This document shows, piece after piece, positions 15,779-16,896 of a stretch of DNA of 16,896 nucleotides. The notes under the pieces were generated by a model. The model was not told the origin of the DNA, did no database searches, and worked only from the letters and a program-made list of their open reading frames with translations. Location: contig DFGT01000002.1 of the NCBI GenBank assembly GCA_002371265.1, positions 1-16,896 of the forward strand. Direction: 5' to 3'. This DNA comes from Bacteroidales bacterium UBA3743 (GTDB taxonomy: Bacteria; Bacteroidota; Bacteroidia; Bacteroidales; Paludibacteraceae). The translations under genes were made by a program, and so were the position numbers. Each line of letters starts with the position of its first letter. The stretch's first letter is position 1.

Positions 15779-16513
15779 TTATAAATCATTGTCTTGTCTG
15801 ATAGACTCACGATATAGACCTCGCTGCAATCTTTTCATCATCGGATAAAACAGTACATACGACACGGCAGCACAAACGATGGCACATGTGATGGCGACGG
15901 CGATGTCTAATCCTGCGTCGAAAGCATCTTTGGAAATGGACAGACCTAATATTCTTGACGCTTGCTTGAACAGGTTTAGCAGGAAAACTCTCACAATAAG
16001 TTTTTGTGCCATTCTTTTTATGAATGTAGACACTGCCATACCAAGCAGAGACGTCATTGTTCGAGATATGATTTTATCGTGTTTTACCTCGTTGCCCAGA
16101 GAAATCAAGACTTTTCCATCCACTTTTTTGTCTGCGTGTGTTTCGCTTTTCGGATTGCCATAAATGAAAATCAGTTTTTGTGTCAGGATGAACACCACTA
16201 TTTGGAATTGAATGAAGTCGATGGCACAGGCTGTGTACATTGGCCAACCTGTCTGTGGAATGGCGAGAAAGAAAGAGATTGCGGAGACGACCACGCAATG
16301 GAATACGATGGCTTTGTTGGATGCTTTTTTCACGTCGCTCTTAGGCAGAACGTTGACAGGCGAGCATTTGTCGAAAGAACGTTTGAATATACGTTTAAGG
16401 TATGAATCTCTGTCCACTACAGCAAATGGCAGGCGAAGGCCAGTCAGCAGCACACTGTCCCATATCGTGGTCAATTTCTGTATTATGTCTTTTATCTGGC
16501 TTTGGATGCTCAT
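15779..16513 (-). CDS. uncharacterised multi-helix membrane protein, possibly EcsC/DUF697-like
   Basis: A 244-aa protein that I do not recognise with confidence. After a basic N-terminal region (1-66) come hydrophobic segments at about 67-87 and 93-118, a polar linker (119-148), an amphipathic region with IKRMAQKLIVRVFLLNLFKQ (165-184), and a final hydrophobic helix at about 203-225. The stretch AIPQTGWPMYTACAIDFIQF (84-103), followed later by a Lys-rich helix and a GLDIAVAIT segment (201-209), resembles the layout of EcsC/DUF697 proteins, which associate with membranes. This is a pattern impression only. It lies downstream of rfbB on the same strand, 88 nt away with a hairpin repeat between, so co-transcription is uncertain. 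Confidence 0.6.
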   Translation of the reverse strand: MSIQSQIKDIIQKLTTIWDSVLLTGLRLPFAVVDRDSYLKRIFKRSFDKCSPVNVLPKSDVKKASNKAIVFHCVVVSAISFFLAIPQTGWPMYTACAIDFIQFQIVVFILTQKLIFIYGNPKSETHADKKVDGKVLISLGNEVKHDKIISRTMTSLLGMAVSTFIKRMAQKLIVRVFLLNLFKQASRILGLSISKDAFDAGLDIAVAITCAIVCAAVSYVLFYPMMKRLQRGLYRESIRQDNDL

Positions 16514-16523
16514 CCTAATGTAA

Positions 16524-16577
16524 TAATAGCAGAGACGTATATATAATAGTAGAGACGTCGCAATGCGGCGTCTCTAC
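16524..16577. repeat. REP-like hairpin with a duplicated half
   Basis: A 13-bp stem (16549-16561 with 16565-16577, one T-G pair) carries a 3-nt AAT loop. The outer arm is GTAGAGACG/CGTCTCTAC. The left arm with its leader, TAATAG(C/T)AGAGACGT, occurs twice at a 20-nt interval (16524-16538 and 16544-16558). There is no T run on either side, so it is not a standard terminator. Its GAGACG/CGTCTC palindrome and intergenic position resemble short dispersed REP-type repeats common in Bacteroidetes. Copy number cannot be seen from this window. Confidence 0.6.
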
Positions 16578-16601
16578 ATAAATTTATCGCCAATAAAATT
16601 G

Positions 16602-16896
16602 TTATCTGCCTGAGTACATGCTGTCGTAGTATTTCTCGTATTCACCGGAAGTGATTTTGTCCATCCACTCCTGATTCTCAAGATACCACTTGACAGTCTT
16701 CTCAATACCTTCCTCAAACTGTAGGCTTGGCTCCCAACCCAACTCTGCCTGAAGCTTGCGGGAGTCGATAGCGTAGCGAGCGTCGTGACCTAGACGGTCT
16801 GTGACGTATGTGATAAGATTCATATCCTCGCCCTCTTTTCTTCCAAGAAGACGGTCGACGGTGTTGATAACAACCTTGATGATGTCGATGTTCTTC
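16602..16896 (-). CDS. rfbB: dTDP-glucose 4,6-dehydratase, C-terminal part (runs off the window)
   Basis: The last 98 codons of an open frame that continues beyond the right edge. The visible part starts KNIDIIKVVINTVDRLLG and includes TYVTDRLGHDARYAIDSRKL and ELGWEP, then a GIEKTVKWYLEN segment. This is the C-terminal substrate-binding end of RfbB/RmlB, the extended short-chain dehydrogenase that converts dTDP-glucose to dTDP-4-keto-6-deoxyglucose for dTDP-rhamnose and other deoxysugars. The methionine codon at 16821-16823 is internal, not the start. The Rossmann NAD site and the catalytic Tyr-x-x-x-Lys lie outside the window. It suggests that an O-antigen or capsule sugar region begins to the right. 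Confidence 0.93.
   Translation of the reverse strand, partial: KNIDIIKVVINTVDRLLGRKEGEDMNLITYVTDRLGHDARYAIDSRKLQAELGWEPSLQFEEGIEKTVKWYLENQEWMDKITSGEYEKYYDSMYSGR

Noticed and set aside
16004..16523. Plus-strand open frames opposite the membrane protein at 15779-16513
   Set aside because: No family resemblance or start signals; the minus-strand frame has coherent membrane segments.
16549..16577. Hairpin read as the rfbB terminator
   Set aside because: No T run follows on the minus strand, and the arm is partly duplicated next to it, which fits a dispersed repeat better.

Overview
The window looks like chromosomal DNA from a Bacteroidales bacterium (Bacteroides/Prevotella-like). The reasons are: two TAnnTTTG-type promoter boxes; start codons that mostly lack a Shine-Dalgarno sequence; a lipoprotein-type beta carbonic anhydrase; single-chain PurL; and an LptF/LptG-type permease with an enlarged periplasmic part followed by ribBA. 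The genus cannot be fixed from what is visible. There is no prophage, CRISPR array or transposase. Most of the window is housekeeping DNA, with a cell-envelope/polysaccharide flavour at both ends.

Left end (1-2216): a partial 17-nt tandem repeat at the edge, then a minus-strand tRNA-Leu(CAG) with its own terminator. A divergent plus-strand pair follows: a GT4 glycosyltransferase and a membrane-anchored phosphodiesterase-like protein whose motifs resemble the animal FAM151/menorin family. A strong hairpin ends this pair and also ends the convergent carbonic anhydrase gene.

Middle (2240-9856), all minus strand: an exported beta carbonic anhydrase with its own promoter box, then a tightly packed four-gene unit. 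In transcription order this unit is an alpha/beta-hydrolase-like lipoprotein that has lost its recognisable active-site residues, cvfB (S1 RNA-binding protein), an amidohydrolase of the methylthioadenosine/S-adenosylhomocysteine deaminase type, and purL. The last two are both purine genes. purL ends in a clear intrinsic terminator.

Right half (9985-15321), all minus strand: a six-gene unit with gaps of 1-30 nt or overlaps. In transcription order it is the LptF/LptG-type permease, ribBA, exbB, exbD, a TonB/TolA-like transducer and a DJ-1/PfpI protein. It links lipopolysaccharide export, riboflavin synthesis and the proton-motive-force motor that energises the outer membrane.

Right end (15449-16896): a small plus-strand GlsB/YeaQ-type membrane protein with its own terminator, an unrecognised minus-strand membrane protein with EcsC/DUF697-like features, a dispersed-repeat-like hairpin, and the 3' end of rfbB (dTDP-glucose 4,6-dehydratase), which runs off the window.

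The best candidates for something little described are the bacterial FAM151-like protein beside a glycosyltransferase and the apparent pseudo-hydrolase lipoprotein that heads the purL operon. I do not see a clearly new multi-gene system.
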